64,000 nucleotides of DNA from Symbiodinium natans (GCA_905221605.1 CAJNDS010002623.1:1042871-1106870); one strand, 5' to 3'; shown: positions 40,757-51,173, numbered from the stretch's first letter. The notes: generated by a model from the letters alone, not told the origin. Translations and numbers: made by a program.

Positions 40757-41128
40757 CGGGAAACGGGAAAGCCCGAGCTTCGAGACACGTCGTTGGGGTC
40801 TCTAGCATCTTTTGGGTGCGTTCGGGGGCCCAGGCTTTCTGGGGTCCTTTGTAGGAAGTGAGCCGTAGCTTGCGCCATATTGACCTGCCGGCTGGACAGC
40901 CGGCAGAGCAAGAGGGTCCAAATTTCGAACGAGACCTTGGACTGATCGAACAGTTGTTGGCAGAGGACAGCCGGCCGACGTTTAAGAGAGCGTTGCAGTC
41001 TTCGCCATCTGTTATCGATCTGTGTGAAACGCAACCTGCCAAGTTCCAAAGATCCTTAGTGCCCCAGACCGAAGCTGTGGATCTTGAGAGTGAGTGAGAG
41101 ATTCCCGAAGTGCTTGATTGCTGCTGTG

Positions 41129-44100
41129 ATGGCATCGCAAGATGACATAAGCGATCTTGAGGTTGACCCTGGCCAAGGCGTGCACTTGCCCCAAGGTGCA
41201 CAGGCGAGCCAGGCTTCAGCGTCAGCAGCACAGAATCCGTTCAGCCCTGGCAGTCCGCAAGCGCAGGGTATGTATGTGACGCCAGATGATATGATGACCA
41301 TGATGAGACAGATGATGGAGGCGACGACTGCAGCGGCAACCGCTGCACAGGCTGCCCTGAGTGCAGCAACGTCGCAAGGCAATGCAAAGCAGGGAATTGC
41401 AGGCAGTGACATGGCCCGCATTCTCCCGAAACCCGATGTGTTTAAGCCTGCCACGAGAGAGGAAGAGCATGGCATGTGGCTGCAGTGGTTTTGGAGCCTC
41501 AAGCAGTACTTGTGTGCCCTTGATTCTGCTTTTGGAGATGAAATTGCATATCTTGAGCAGCACCCTGATGAAGAGGGTCAAGGGTATAAAAGTCCTGAGG
41601 CAGCCCAACGATCCAAGCAGCTGTTTGCACTCTTGTGCAGCCTTGTGAAGGGCAGGGGCCTGCAGCTGATCCAGCGAGTGCCTGCCCAGTCAGGCTTCGA
41701 GGCCCTGAGGCAGCTCATCCAGCTGTTTCAGCCGACGTCGAGAACGCGATCGCTTGGCATCTTGAGTGCAATCACCAGCATGAACCACTTCAAGGGCAAT
41801 GAGCCATTGTTGCCTCAAGTCTTAGATATGGAACGTATCTTTGAGGAGTATGAACGCAGTAGCGGCAAGAAATTGGACGATGATTTCAAGACCAGTATTT
41901 TTCTTCGTTCAATCACCCAGAGCATGCGCAACCATCTCGCGACAATTCTTACTGAAGATGTCACGTATGATGCCTTGAGGGAAGCCGCCTTGCGTTTTGA
42001 AAGAATGAATGCCAAGTGGGATGCTCGCAATCTGTTTGCAGGAGACAGCCTCTTTGCCAACAGGAGGCAACCTGCAGGGCCTAACGATGGGCCCGTGCCG
42101 ATGGAGGTCGATGCATTGCAGCGCAAGGGTAATCCTAAGGGGTATAAGGGTAAGCCAAAGGGTCCTAAGGGTGGTGGTTCACCTAAGGGTACTAAAGGTC
42201 CCAAGGGAGGAAACCCTAAAGGCCCCAAGTCCGGCAAGCCTAAAGGCAAGGGCAGAGGCGACAAAGGCCAGAAAGGAAACCCCAAAGGTCCTGATGCAGG
42301 CAAAGGTGCCCGACAGAATGTCATCTGTCATGCATGCGGCAAGCGAGGGCATTACAAGAGTGAGTGCTGGCAGAACGTGCAACATGTGCAGGGAGATGAT
42401 GCGAGCACCACTGCCCCCAGCACGGCTGGACCGTCAGCGTCGCAAGTCAGGCCATCTCCTGACACCAGCACAACAATGCGTTCTGTGAACATGGTTCAGA
42501 TCGACATGACGAGTGACTGGTGCGGTGGAAGCATCAATGCACTCACCGCGGACTCTTGTCCCGCTGCCGGGGATGATTTCCTCAAGGTTGTCAAGTCGCT
42601 AGCCCTGATCCCGCACGGGTACCCTAGCCTCCCCAACCTTGTGCCAGTGCAGGAGAGCAACGATCTCGTTGCGATTGCCGAGCCAGAATGCACAGTGTTT
42701 GCTCAGGCGATTGCCGAGCCAGAATGCACAGTGTTTGCCCAGCAGTGCGGTGTTGAGGTCTATGATATGTCAGCAACAGACGGTGATGAAGATTGGACCG
42801 TTTGTGGTGGTGTGCTTCCTGCCACAGCCACTACGGATGCTTGCCTGTGCACTCCTCACTATCCTTCCAGCAACCCTGCTACGTTCTTTGTTCAGACAGT
42901 CCAGAGCACAGCAGGCCAGCAGGGTGGATGCAGGGATATAGAGATAGTGGTTGATTCGGGTTCGGATGCATCCTGTCTGCCACTGTCCTGGGGAGATGTA
43001 GGCATCGAGTGCGCCAACAGCCAGGAGAACTTTAGAGATGCGCAGGGGCACCCGATCACTGGTTCCAAGACCCGCATGGCTGTTCTGCAAATCGGGCAAG
43101 TGCAGTTCAAGGAGAGATGGCTGCTGAGCAGTGTCAGCCGACCATTGTTTTCGGTTGGCAAGTTGATGAAGCAAGGTTGGAACATCATTCATGATGAGCA
43201 CGGCGTGCCTCACTTGATGAATCCCGATGCGTCCTTGCGTGTCCCCATGCGCTACTGCCACAACAGTCTGCACGCGACTGGAATGATTTCCAGCGTGACG
43301 GCGTGTGATGATCGTGGGCCTTCTGTCTTGGCCCTCGAAATTTCTGGTCCGTGGCTTGCGTTGAATGATCGGTTTCAGGAAGTGACATCAGGCGTGTATG
43401 CCAGGCGTGACATGTCCGACTGCCTTCTTGATTGCACTGTCCCTTTGACGCACTTAGGAGTCCAGTTCCGGACTACGCTAAGGCAAGAGGCGAGTGGCTG
43501 GGCTGTTTTCGAACTGAACACGCCGCTGAGCTCACTTGACCTGTCAGAAGCTTCCTTTGTGCCGAGCCGTATCCACAATATCATCACCATCGGATCATGC
43601 AGCAAAATCAACATCGATGAACTGTTTGGGAGAGTGCCGCCAGCCCGGCGAGACCATGTATCGGAAGATGCAGAGTCCGATGCAGGGTTACCAGACGTTC
43701 CGATAGGTGAAGTTGGCAACATAGCGGGACCCGATGACGAAATCCAGGAAGGAGATGAGCTTCCGGGGCAAGAGGCGGAGGAAGTGATGCAGCCGGCCAT
43801 GCGTGCACGTGTGGTTGTGGAAGGGGTTGAGCTTCATGAGGGATGCACCTTGTCCACATTGCGAGCTGCTTGCACGGCATTGGGCATCGGCAAGAGTGGA
43901 GGCAAGGCGACCGTCTTGCAGCGCATCCACAACTTCATGGACCGCCAGAGATTGCTCGAACGACATCAGGTCGAGGATGCAAGAGTCCAATTGCCCCGAG
44001 AGCAAGCACCCGTTTCTGAGCCTACACCTGAGGAAATGCGTCGCCACGCATTGTCGCATATCCCTTTCATGCCTTGGTGCGAGCACTGCATCAAGTTCCA

Positions 44101-47100
44101 AGCCCGTGCTGACCACCATGTCCAAGCAAGACCAGATGTTAGGGCGTGTAGCACATGTTCGTTCGACTTTGCCTTCACTGAGCGTGAAACCGGTCGCCCC
44201 GGTGACAAGTTGATCTGCTTAATCCTCAAGGATTCACACACAGGTGCCACCTGCGCGATCCCTACACCAGCAAAGGGAGGAACAGTGGCGTTCAAGTTCA
44301 TGGTTGCTGAAGTGTGTAAATTCTTGAATTTTTGTGGACATACGGAAATCGCCTTGAGATCAGACGGCGAACCGGCTTGTCTTGCTTTGCAGCAAGGGGT
44401 AAAAGAGTTGAGGTCGCGGATGAAACTTGATACGCATCTTGAACAACTGGAGGCCGCTGACCACCAAGCAAACCCCAGCGAGCAAACCGTGGATCAGCTC
44501 AGGCAGCTCACGGGAACGCTGCTAAGCCAAGTTGAAGCCGAGACTGGCCAAAAGGTCAGCACGATGTCTCCACTCCATGCGTGGGCGTGGAAGCACGCGT
44601 GTTGGCTGCAGATGCGCTACGGGCGCAGTGGATTTGCCAGTCCGTTTGAAGTGATAACAGGGCGCCCGTACAATGGCAAAGTTGTGGGGTTTGGAGAGGT
44701 TGTTTTCGCAAGGATTAAGAGTTCTATCAAGGGCAAAGCCAGATGGATAAAGATGTTGTGGTTGGGAAAGTTGGGGGTATCAGATTTGCATTTTGGAGTC
44801 ACACCTGGAGGTTTCTTGATTTCCAGCAGGAGCGTCAGACGGCTGCCAAAGCAGTACGATGCATCTTTGCTTGAGTCACTGCGTGACATGCCATGGAGTC
44901 AAGCAAGCTTCCTTGCAGGGCAAGTCGGCCAGGCCAGAATGCAGAGAACCCCTGTTCGAGGAGAAGAAGAAGAGGTGCAACAGCCTCTGCCTGAGGTTGT
45001 GTTGCCTGAAAGACCACCACTTCCATATCCCGGTTATGTCCTGCCTGACAATGCACCGCTTGAAGAACTGATTCCTCCACCAGCCATCATCGCTTCAGGC
45101 ACGCCCGAGCCGCCTACACCTGTTCGAACAGATGCCGAGACACCTATCCCTGCGGCTGCCGAGCCTAGCACGCCCATGCTTGTTGATTCCGATGCACCAC
45201 CACCACAGCAGGAGGCCAGTGGAGCTCGCGCTTCTAGTGGTTTAGGGGGTGTTAGTGGTTCTAGTGAGGCGTTGGGTGCTCCTGGTCATGCACCGGAAGC
45301 AAGGCCGCCAGAGGCAGGCGGGGATGGTCAGCCTGAACAGCCAGCACCCAAAAGGGCACGAATCCGGTTGCGCTTAGATGCAGTTCAAGTGGACAAAGAC
45401 GGCAACGAACTACACAATGTCGATGAACAGATTGAACTCTTCGATGAGGCTGCTGAAGGTTTCATGGACTGTGAGGAGTCCGAGGCTTGGGACAACTACG
45501 ACGATGACGCTGGTGCATCACCGAGTGCAGAGATTCCCAGTTGCTTGATCAGACCCTTTTCCCAAACGGAGCCACAATGCAGTCCGGAGGAGTTGCAATA
45601 CATCGACGAAATCGCTGACAACTTTGAGCTGAGCAGACTGACGAACATGCACGTGCTGAGTGAAGTTCAGAGCAAGCTTGAAGATCACAGAGTTTTGTCG
45701 TCGAAGAGTGTGAGATCATGGCGGCCGAAAGTGCTAAACCAGGAGAAAGTTTGGGTTCGCAGAAGCAGATTGGTTGCCAGAGAGTTTGCGTGGTTGGATA
45801 AAGGCAGAAGTGGATTGTTTGCACCGACCACTGCGCAAATCATGTTGCGTGTGGTGCCAGGTCTTTTCATGCGAATGCGCGATCAAAACTGGAGCATGCT
45901 ATCGCTAGATATTGCAGATGTCTTTCTGCAATGTGCTCAGGCACACCCCACGTGCACGAAGGTGGGAAACGGATGGTTCAAGCTCGACCGCATGCTACCC
46001 GGTCAACGTGACGGGAGCGTCACGTGGTTTGCAGATTTCACAGAGGAGATCAAGCGTGCAGTTGGAGCTGAGTTGCTACCCGAGCAACCAGCACTGTTCA
46101 GACTGCCAGAGTCTGAAGGTGGCGGCATGGTGCATGTAGATGACATGATGTGCGCAGGACGCTCAGATAAACTTGAAAAGCTGGAGAATCACCTCAAAAG
46201 CAAGTTTAAAGTGTCATCGGAGTGGATCCGAAACGTCGGGGACTGCGTCAGTTTTCTTAAAAGAACACACCGCCTGGTGAGTGAAGACCTCTTGGTCATC
46301 GAGCCAAACGTGAAGTATGTGGAGAAGCTGATGCAGGTCACCGGCCTTGCCGCTGCAAAGGAAAGGTACAAGGCGACTCCTTTTCCTACAGGTCCAATGC
46401 CTACAGACCGCGTGCCCGATCCTGAGCTTGATGCCTCCAGTGCATCAAAGTATCGCACCGCGGTGGGCATCCTGATGTACGTTGCTTCAGACCTTCCCGC
46501 TTGCCAGTTTGGGATTCGTTTCCTGTCAACCTATGCCCACTGCCCAACAGAGGGATCCTGGAAGCTACTGAGGCACCTGACCGCGTACATCAACAGCCAC
46601 GAGAGTCATGTCGTGGGACTTGCCAAGCCGATTGTTGGAAAGGGTATCATTCGGGATTGTTCAGACAATTTGCATACCCTTTTGTCGATCCTTGAATGCT
46701 TCTCTGACGCCGACTGGTCTGGCAACCGCCAGACCAGAAAATCAGTGAGCGCCGCTGTGGTGTTGTGGGACTCCATGACCATATATAGCCACTCGAAGAC
46801 TCAAAAGAACATCAGTCTTTCCTCGGCGGAATCAGAATATCACTCGATGATATCCGCCATAGCTGACAGCATCCTCTTGAAAGCGTGCATCACCTTCGTT
46901 GCACCGCATCCACCTCTTGAGATCACTGCCTTCTGTGATAACAGTGCGGCCAGGACGCTTGCCTGCCGTCAAGGCGTCGGTCGCATGCGGCATGTCAGTG
47001 GAAAGCTGCTTTGGCTTCAGCAGAAGACCAAGGAAGGAGAAGTGGTTGTTCGACCCGTGCCTACGGCGGACAACGTTTCAGACCTCGGTACTAAAGCGCT

Positions 47101-47572
47101 AAAGGCAGACCGTATCTTGTACCTGTTGTCGAAACTCAACATGCGTGATTCCGAATGTGGGTATCAACTTGTTGGAGCAGAATACTTGTTGGATGCCCAG
47201 AGCAGACGCCAGTTGTGCCGAGTTATCAAGCAAGGGAGTGTCAATCCTCAAAGAATACTACAGGTTCTTGCATTGGCGTTGCAAGTCGACGCCATAGCAA
47301 GCGAGCAAGATGAGCCCAATGATGATCAAGACGCCTTGAGCCATGTGAGCACGAGCCTCTTGACTTGGATAGGCGAGAGCGTGACTGTGGTATTCCTTAT
47401 TTGTGCCGACCTCATCGAGAATCACCCCACGTGTGCGATGTTGTTCGGACAGTTGATGATGCTGGTTTTCTTGATCTGTGCAATGTGCTTTTGCCGGAGC
47501 CACCGAAGGTCTGAGCCCACAACCAGTGGGAATGCAACAATGCCAAAGGTTGAAGTCAACATAGTGGTTTGA
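41129..47572 (+). CDS. Gag-pol polyprotein of element 2 (2147 aa)
   Basis: A complete copia-type polyprotein; the Met beginning MASQDDISDLE is the first ATG of the frame. Order: helical Gag; Lys/Gly/Pro tract (~335-395); CCHC knuckle CHACGKRGHYKSEC (~400-413); aspartic protease VVDSGSDAS (~607-615); SAP-like segment LSTLRAACTALGIGKSG (~905-940). Integrase comes next: HHCC (RRHALSHIPFMPWCEHC, ~970-988), D near 1012, D in RSDGEPACLAL near 1077 and a probable E in PSEQTVDQL near 1118. RT has LDIADVFLQ and the active site VHVDDMM (~1669), HVDD instead of YVDD. RNase H has FSDADWSGN (~1859), SSAESEYHS and RMRHVSGK. The C-terminus has two hydrophobic stretches (SVTVVFLICADL; LFGQLMMLVFLICAMCF) and a basic tail. 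No stop or frameshift seen; potentially active. Confidence 0.93.
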   Translation: MASQDDISDLEVDPGQGVHLPQGAQASQASASAAQNPFSPGSPQAQGMYVTPDDMMTMMRQMMEATTAAATAAQAALSAATSQGNAKQGIAGSDMARILPKPDVFKPATREEEHGMWLQWFWSLKQYLCALDSAFGDEIAYLEQHPDEEGQGYKSPEAAQRSKQLFALLCSLVKGRGLQLIQRVPAQSGFEALRQLIQLFQPTSRTRSLGILSAITSMNHFKGNEPLLPQVLDMERIFEEYERSSGKKLDDDFKTSIFLRSITQSMRNHLATILTEDVTYDALREAALRFERMNAKWDARNLFAGDSLFANRRQPAGPNDGPVPMEVDALQRKGNPKGYKGKPKGPKGGGSPKGTKGPKGGNPKGPKSGKPKGKGRGDKGQKGNPKGPDAGKGARQNVICHACGKRGHYKSECWQNVQHVQGDDASTTAPSTAGPSASQVRPSPDTSTTMRSVNMVQIDMTSDWCGGSINALTADSCPAAGDDFLKVVKSLALIPHGYPSLPNLVPVQESNDLVAIAEPECTVFAQAIAEPECTVFAQQCGVEVYDMSATDGDEDWTVCGGVLPATATTDACLCTPHYPSSNPATFFVQTVQSTAGQQGGCRDIEIVVDSGSDASCLPLSWGDVGIECANSQENFRDAQGHPITGSKTRMAVLQIGQVQFKERWLLSSVSRPLFSVGKLMKQGWNIIHDEHGVPHLMNPDASLRVPMRYCHNSLHATGMISSVTACDDRGPSVLALEISGPWLALNDRFQEVTSGVYARRDMSDCLLDCTVPLTHLGVQFRTTLRQEASGWAVFELNTPLSSLDLSEASFVPSRIHNIITIGSCSKINIDELFGRVPPARRDHVSEDAESDAGLPDVPIGEVGNIAGPDDEIQEGDELPGQEAEEVMQPAMRARVVVEGVELHEGCTLSTLRAACTALGIGKSGGKATVLQRIHNFMDRQRLLERHQVEDARVQLPREQAPVSEPTPEEMRRHALSHIPFMPWCEHCIKFQARADHHVQARPDVRACSTCSFDFAFTERETGRPGDKLICLILKDSHTGATCAIPTPAKGGTVAFKFMVAEVCKFLNFCGHTEIALRSDGEPACLALQQGVKELRSRMKLDTHLEQLEAADHQANPSEQTVDQLRQLTGTLLSQVEAETGQKVSTMSPLHAWAWKHACWLQMRYGRSGFASPFEVITGRPYNGKVVGFGEVVFARIKSSIKGKARWIKMLWLGKLGVSDLHFGVTPGGFLISSRSVRRLPKQYDASLLESLRDMPWSQASFLAGQVGQARMQRTPVRGEEEEVQQPLPEVVLPERPPLPYPGYVLPDNAPLEELIPPPAIIASGTPEPPTPVRTDAETPIPAAAEPSTPMLVDSDAPPPQQEASGARASSGLGGVSGSSEALGAPGHAPEARPPEAGGDGQPEQPAPKRARIRLRLDAVQVDKDGNELHNVDEQIELFDEAAEGFMDCEESEAWDNYDDDAGASPSAEIPSCLIRPFSQTEPQCSPEELQYIDEIADNFELSRLTNMHVLSEVQSKLEDHRVLSSKSVRSWRPKVLNQEKVWVRRSRLVAREFAWLDKGRSGLFAPTTAQIMLRVVPGLFMRMRDQNWSMLSLDIADVFLQCAQAHPTCTKVGNGWFKLDRMLPGQRDGSVTWFADFTEEIKRAVGAELLPEQPALFRLPESEGGGMVHVDDMMCAGRSDKLEKLENHLKSKFKVSSEWIRNVGDCVSFLKRTHRLVSEDLLVIEPNVKYVEKLMQVTGLAAAKERYKATPFPTGPMPTDRVPDPELDASSASKYRTAVGILMYVASDLPACQFGIRFLSTYAHCPTEGSWKLLRHLTAYINSHESHVVGLAKPIVGKGIIRDCSDNLHTLLSILECFSDADWSGNRQTRKSVSAAVVLWDSMTIYSHSKTQKNISLSSAESEYHSMISAIADSILLKACITFVAPHPPLEITAFCDNSAARTLACRQGVGRMRHVSGKLLWLQQKTKEGEVVVRPVPTADNVSDLGTKALKADRILYLLSKLNMRDSECGYQLVGAEYLLDAQSRRQLCRVIKQGSVNPQRILQVLALALQVDAIASEQDEPNDDQDALSHVSTSLLTWIGESVTVVFLICADLIENHPTCAMLFGQLMMLVFLICAMCFCRSHRRSEPTTSGNATMPKVEVNIVV

Positions 47573-47972
47573 ACCCGCCGAAATCCCTAACCCTGACCTG
47601 CCACAGCGAGAGAACGAAGGAGACGATGATCAGCCAGATCCGACAGCTGCATCGTCGTCCGCACCACCAAATGCAGCACCGGTGAGTGCAAGCACGTCTT
47701 GGAATGAGGTTGAGGCGAATCTTAATGCTTGGTTGCGTGAGAATGCCCTGCCAATGCTCGAACAGTGCAACGCACCGCCTCGAACACCGGAACATCCGTC
47801 GGTGCGAGATCCAGCAGAGAATCATGTTGTGTTCGTGACTGCGAGTCGTGGATATGCATTCCACCGGACACGTGAATGCCCAAAGCTCAGATGTGCAAAG
47901 CGAATTCTGAGGTACAGCAAGCGTGAGGCCATCAGGCGAGGTTTCAAGCCCTGCAAGGAGTGTGGAGCATGA
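47565..47972 (+). CDS. Small downstream ORF with zinc-ribbon-like domain
   Basis: Open from just after a stop at 47562-47564 and overlapping the last codons of gag-pol in the +1 frame; the first plausible start is a GTG at 47682, with no ATG before it. An acidic Pro-rich linker (NEGDDDQPDP) precedes a helical part (WNEVEANLNAWLRE). The end, FHRTRECPKLRC...SKREAIRRGFKPCKECGA, matches the H/C-CPxL...A...G-x-x-PCxxC pattern of small Ada-type or nuclease-associated metal-binding modules. It lies inside the element before the 3' LTR. Without an ATG it would need a frameshift from pol, splicing or a non-AUG start. Confidence 0.55.
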   Translation, partial: WFEPAEIPNPDLPQRENEGDDDQPDPTAASSSAPPNAAPVSASTSWNEVEANLNAWLRENALPMLEQCNAPPRTPEHPSVRDPAENHVVFVTASRGYAFHRTRECPKLRCAKRILRYSKREAIRRGFKPCKECGA

Positions 47973-48513
47973 TACAGTGCAACTTCTTTCCACTTGGAAA
48001 TGTTCATGATGCTGCGCAGTGGTCGCATGTATATAGCTTTATGTACATAGCTTGTGATGCTCATGAAACTTCACTTGCTAATCCTCGTGGAACCTGGGGT
48101 TCAGCAATGCACACACATTCTTGCCCAATCCTGTTCATTTCCGACTTTGAATGAGATAATCCGAATGCCTTGATGTTTGGGAGTTGGTCACCCAAAATCT
48201 CGTGCGATGGCAGATAGGCCATCACAATCTCCACAGTGCAATGCCACGTGTGTCCACCTTGCTTGCCATTCCGACAGTGTGCAGCATGGTGAAGGTCTCC
48301 GCTTGGGCCAGTCAAGCATGCAGCACATTAGGTGCTAGGTACAACGTAGTTGTAGCCTAAACCGAGCCAACGACCCATGGGCAGAGCTCGAAGATGCAAA
48401 GACATCCTGCAGTTGTTTCACGGGAGCATTTGAAACTAAGTGTCTTGTTGTTTCTCATACCTGGGCATCGGGAATCCTTTGAACCAAAACTCTTCGCCTA
48501 GCTTCACACTTTT
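47973..48513 (+). other. 3' untranslated part of element 2
   Basis: No credible ORF. Lies between the small ORF and the polypurine tract. Nothing else recognised. Confidence 0.6.
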
Positions 48514-48523
48514 GGAGGCGGGG
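48514..48523 (+). promoter_or_regulatory. Polypurine tract of element 2
   Basis: GGAGGCGGGG directly before the TG that opens the 3' LTR. Confidence 0.7.
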
Positions 48524-48656
48524 TGTTTAGGATTTTGCCGATTTACAGCATGCCCAGATATTATGTTTTGCAGTTGTTTTACCTGTTGCTCCCATGTAGC
48601 ATGTGACTTGAGTGATTCGAATCTGCAGGCGTCTTTACGGATTCAAAAGTTTTTCA
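48524..48656 (+). repeat. 3' LTR of element 2 (133 bp)
   Basis: Same as 40613-40743 except two substitutions and a 2-bp insertion. Followed at once by the GGGAG target duplication. Confidence 0.95.
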
Positions 48657-49921
48657 GGGAGAGAGGGGGAGAGGAGGGGGAGAGGAGGGGGAGAGGAGGG
48701 GGGAGGGGGGGGGCGGAGGGGAGAGGAGGGGGAGAGGAGGGGGGGCGGAGGGGGAGAGGAGGGGGCGGAGGAGGAGCGGAGGGGGAGAGGAGGGGGGAGG
48801 AGGGGGAGAGGAGGGGGAGAGGAGGGGGTGGGAGAGGAGGGGGAGAGGAGGGGAGGAGAGGAGGGGGAGAGGGGGGAGAGGAGGGGGAGAGGCGGGGGGA
48901 GAGGGGGCGGGGAGGAGAGGAGAGAGGAGGGAGGGGGAGAGGAGGGGGAGGGAGGAGGAGGGGGGGGAGAGGAGGAGGGGAGAGGAGGGGGGGGAGGGGG
49001 AGGGGGAGAGGAGGGGAGGAGAGGAGGGGAGAGGAGGAGGGGGGAGGGGAGGAGAGAGGAGGGGGGAGGAGGGGGGGGGGAGAGGGGAGGAGAGGAGGGG
49101 GAGGGGGAGGAGGGGGGGAGAGGAGGGAGGCGGGGGGAGGAGGAGGGGGGAGAGGAGGAGGGGGAGAGGAGGAGGGGGGAGAGGAGGAGGGGGAGAGGAG
49201 GGGGAGAGGAGAGGGGGAGAGGAGGGAGGAGGAGGGGGGAGGAGGAGGAGAGGAGGGGGGGAGGAGAGGAGGAGGGGGAGAGGAGGAGGGGGAGAGGAGG
49301 AGGGGGAGGAGGGAGGAGGAGGGGGAGAGGAGGAGGGGGGAGGAGGAGGGGAGAGGAGGAGGGGGGGAGAGGAGGAGGGGGAGAGGAGGAGGGGGAGAGG
49401 AGGAGGGGAGAGAGGAGGGGAGGGAGGAGGGGGAGGAGGGGGGAGAGGAGGAGGGGGGAGAGAGGAGGGAGGAGGGGAGGAGGGGGGAGGAGGAGGAGGG
49501 GAGAGGAGGAGGGGGGAGGAGGAGGAGAGAGGGAGAGGAGGAGGGGGAGGAGAGGAGGGGAGGAGAGGAGGAGGGGGAGGAGGAGGGGGGGAGAGGAGGG
49601 GGGGGAGAGAGGGGGGGAGAGGAGGGGAGAGGAGGGGGAGGAGGGGGAGAGGAGGGGGAGAGAGGGGGGGGGAGGAGGGGGGGAGGGGGGGGGGGGGGGG
49701 AGGAGGGGGGGAGGAGGGGGGGAGGGAGGGGGGGGAGGAGGGGGGGAGGAGGGGGGGGAGGAGGGGGGGGAGGAGAGGGGGAGGAGCGGGGGAGAGGGGG
49801 AGAGGGGGAGAGGAGGAGAGGAGGAGAGGGGGAGAGGGGGAGAGGAGGAGAGGAGGAGAGGAGGAGAGGAGGAGAGGAGGAGAGGAGGAGAGGAGGAGAG
49901 GAGGAGAGGGGGAGAGGAGGA
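48657..49921. repeat. Polypurine tract, right half
   Basis: About 1.26 kb of GGGGGAGAGGAGG-type repeats, the continuation of 39425-40612. Long frames on both strands (up to 494 codons) are Gly/Arg/Glu or Pro/Ser/Leu artefacts. The last 120 bp are regular GGAGAGGA units. Confidence 0.95.
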
Positions 49922-49981
49922 TGACAAACTGGCGGAGGTGGGAGGACATGCAAATTTTCATTCCTGAACTGCTTGTCTTTG

Positions 49982-50032
49982 AGTGAGTGAGTGAGTGAGT
50001 GAGTGAGTGAGTGAGTGTGTGTGCGTGTGCGC
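49982..50032. repeat. (GAGT)n then (GT)n microsatellite
   Basis: About ten GAGT units followed by GTGTGTGCGTGTGCGCGC. A simple repeat. Confidence 0.9.
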
Positions 50033-51170
50033 GCTTTGGAGCCTACAGACGACCGCATCTTCGAGCATCATCCCTTTGGCAAAAAAACGAATATGCAAGT
50101 GAACTAATTGTTACCACTTGCAGTTGATATGACTATATTTTCTGTGCATGCGAGTTTTGGGCTTAGCCACATCGGAAAAGCGGAGCATTTGCTTTTTCAG
50201 AGGCTCAGACGCATGATCGACAAACTTGTCCTGCTTTGCCGCTGCACTGTGCATATTTTCTTTTGCCTTCTCCCAAGAGCTCATGAGGCCCTGGAGTATT
50301 TTCGCATTGGACGCAAGTTGAATGAGCTGGGACAGACGGAGCCGTTCGTCAAGACCCGATTCGTGCACAGAATAACAAAGAACACATTGAAAAAGGGCGA
50401 ACGGGCTGCGTGTTTGAAGGCGGCAGCATGCTAGTCTTCAGTCGTCAGAAGGTTTTGAGAAAATGGCTTTAGTCTTCAGCGACACATAACGACACCCAGC
50501 AGTATGCAGGAAGCTGTCGTTTTAGCCTCCGAATATGTAGCATGAGCACGTGCAAGTGCGATCATTGTAGGTATTGCTGCATGACTGAAGTGGTTGTAAC
50601 TTTTAGGATTAAGCTTTTTGATCTTTTGCATGACTGACGCGGTTGTAATTAAGTGTAGCTTTAGGATTAAGCTTTTTGATTTGCGAAGTGGCGCTGGGGT
50701 TGATCGGCTTGCCGATCATTTGAGGCACGCCAACAACATGGAGTCGGGTTTCTTCAACGTCGTCTCAACCCAAAGTTTGTGCATGGCTGTTCCAGCCATG
50801 CTGTGCTGTTTCTCTGGATCAAAAGCAGGGTCCGTTCATCCCGGCCCACAACGTGTTGAGGCCTGTGAGGCTTCTGGAACGTCAGCAGACGTTGGATCTT
50901 GAATAGCGTGCCAGGCCATGGCGAAGCATATCTGCTGCACTGGAGGGGCAGGCTTGACTTCCCGGACTGTGCGTGCATGGTAACGAAAGAAGCCGAGATG
51001 ATTGCGGCTTTTATCAATCTGAAGCAAGCATGAACGGCAAAACGAGCACGAATGGCCTTAGCAAAAACAACAAAAATACATTAGTCCCTAGCTCAACTAA
51101 TCGCTTGTGGTTTTTTTGCCAGAAGGTAGGTCGATGAACAGAAATTTGCGACAACTTTCAGTTTCCCTTT
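50033..51170. other. No gene recognised; one local duplication
   Basis: Short frames without motifs. A roughly 50-bp segment (TGCATGACTGA, then GGTTGTAA, then TTAGGATTAAGCTTTTTGAT) occurs twice in tandem at about 50578-50625 and 50628-50682. Confidence 0.5.
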
Positions 51171-51173
51171 TTG

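Larger units (their letters stand above)
40613..48656 (+). mobile_element. Complete copia-type LTR retrotransposon (element 2)
   Basis: All hallmarks present: LTRs of 131 and 133 bp starting TG and ending CA, a 5-bp target duplication GGGAG on both sides (40608-40612 and 48657-48661), a primer binding site flush with the 5' LTR, one uninterrupted gag-pol frame and a polypurine tract before the 3' LTR. The LTRs differ by two substitutions and one 2-bp indel, so insertion was fairly recent but not brand new. It split a polypurine tract. Confidence 0.95.

Noticed and set aside
41084-41128. Upstream extension of the element 2 polyprotein from a TTG
   Set aside because: The first ATG at 41129 gives a natural start (MASQDD); nothing supports a TTG start in a eukaryote.
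48440-50058. Open frames of 430-494 codons in the right polypurine tract
   Set aside because: Same artefact as the left half; one even reads from the LTR into the tract.
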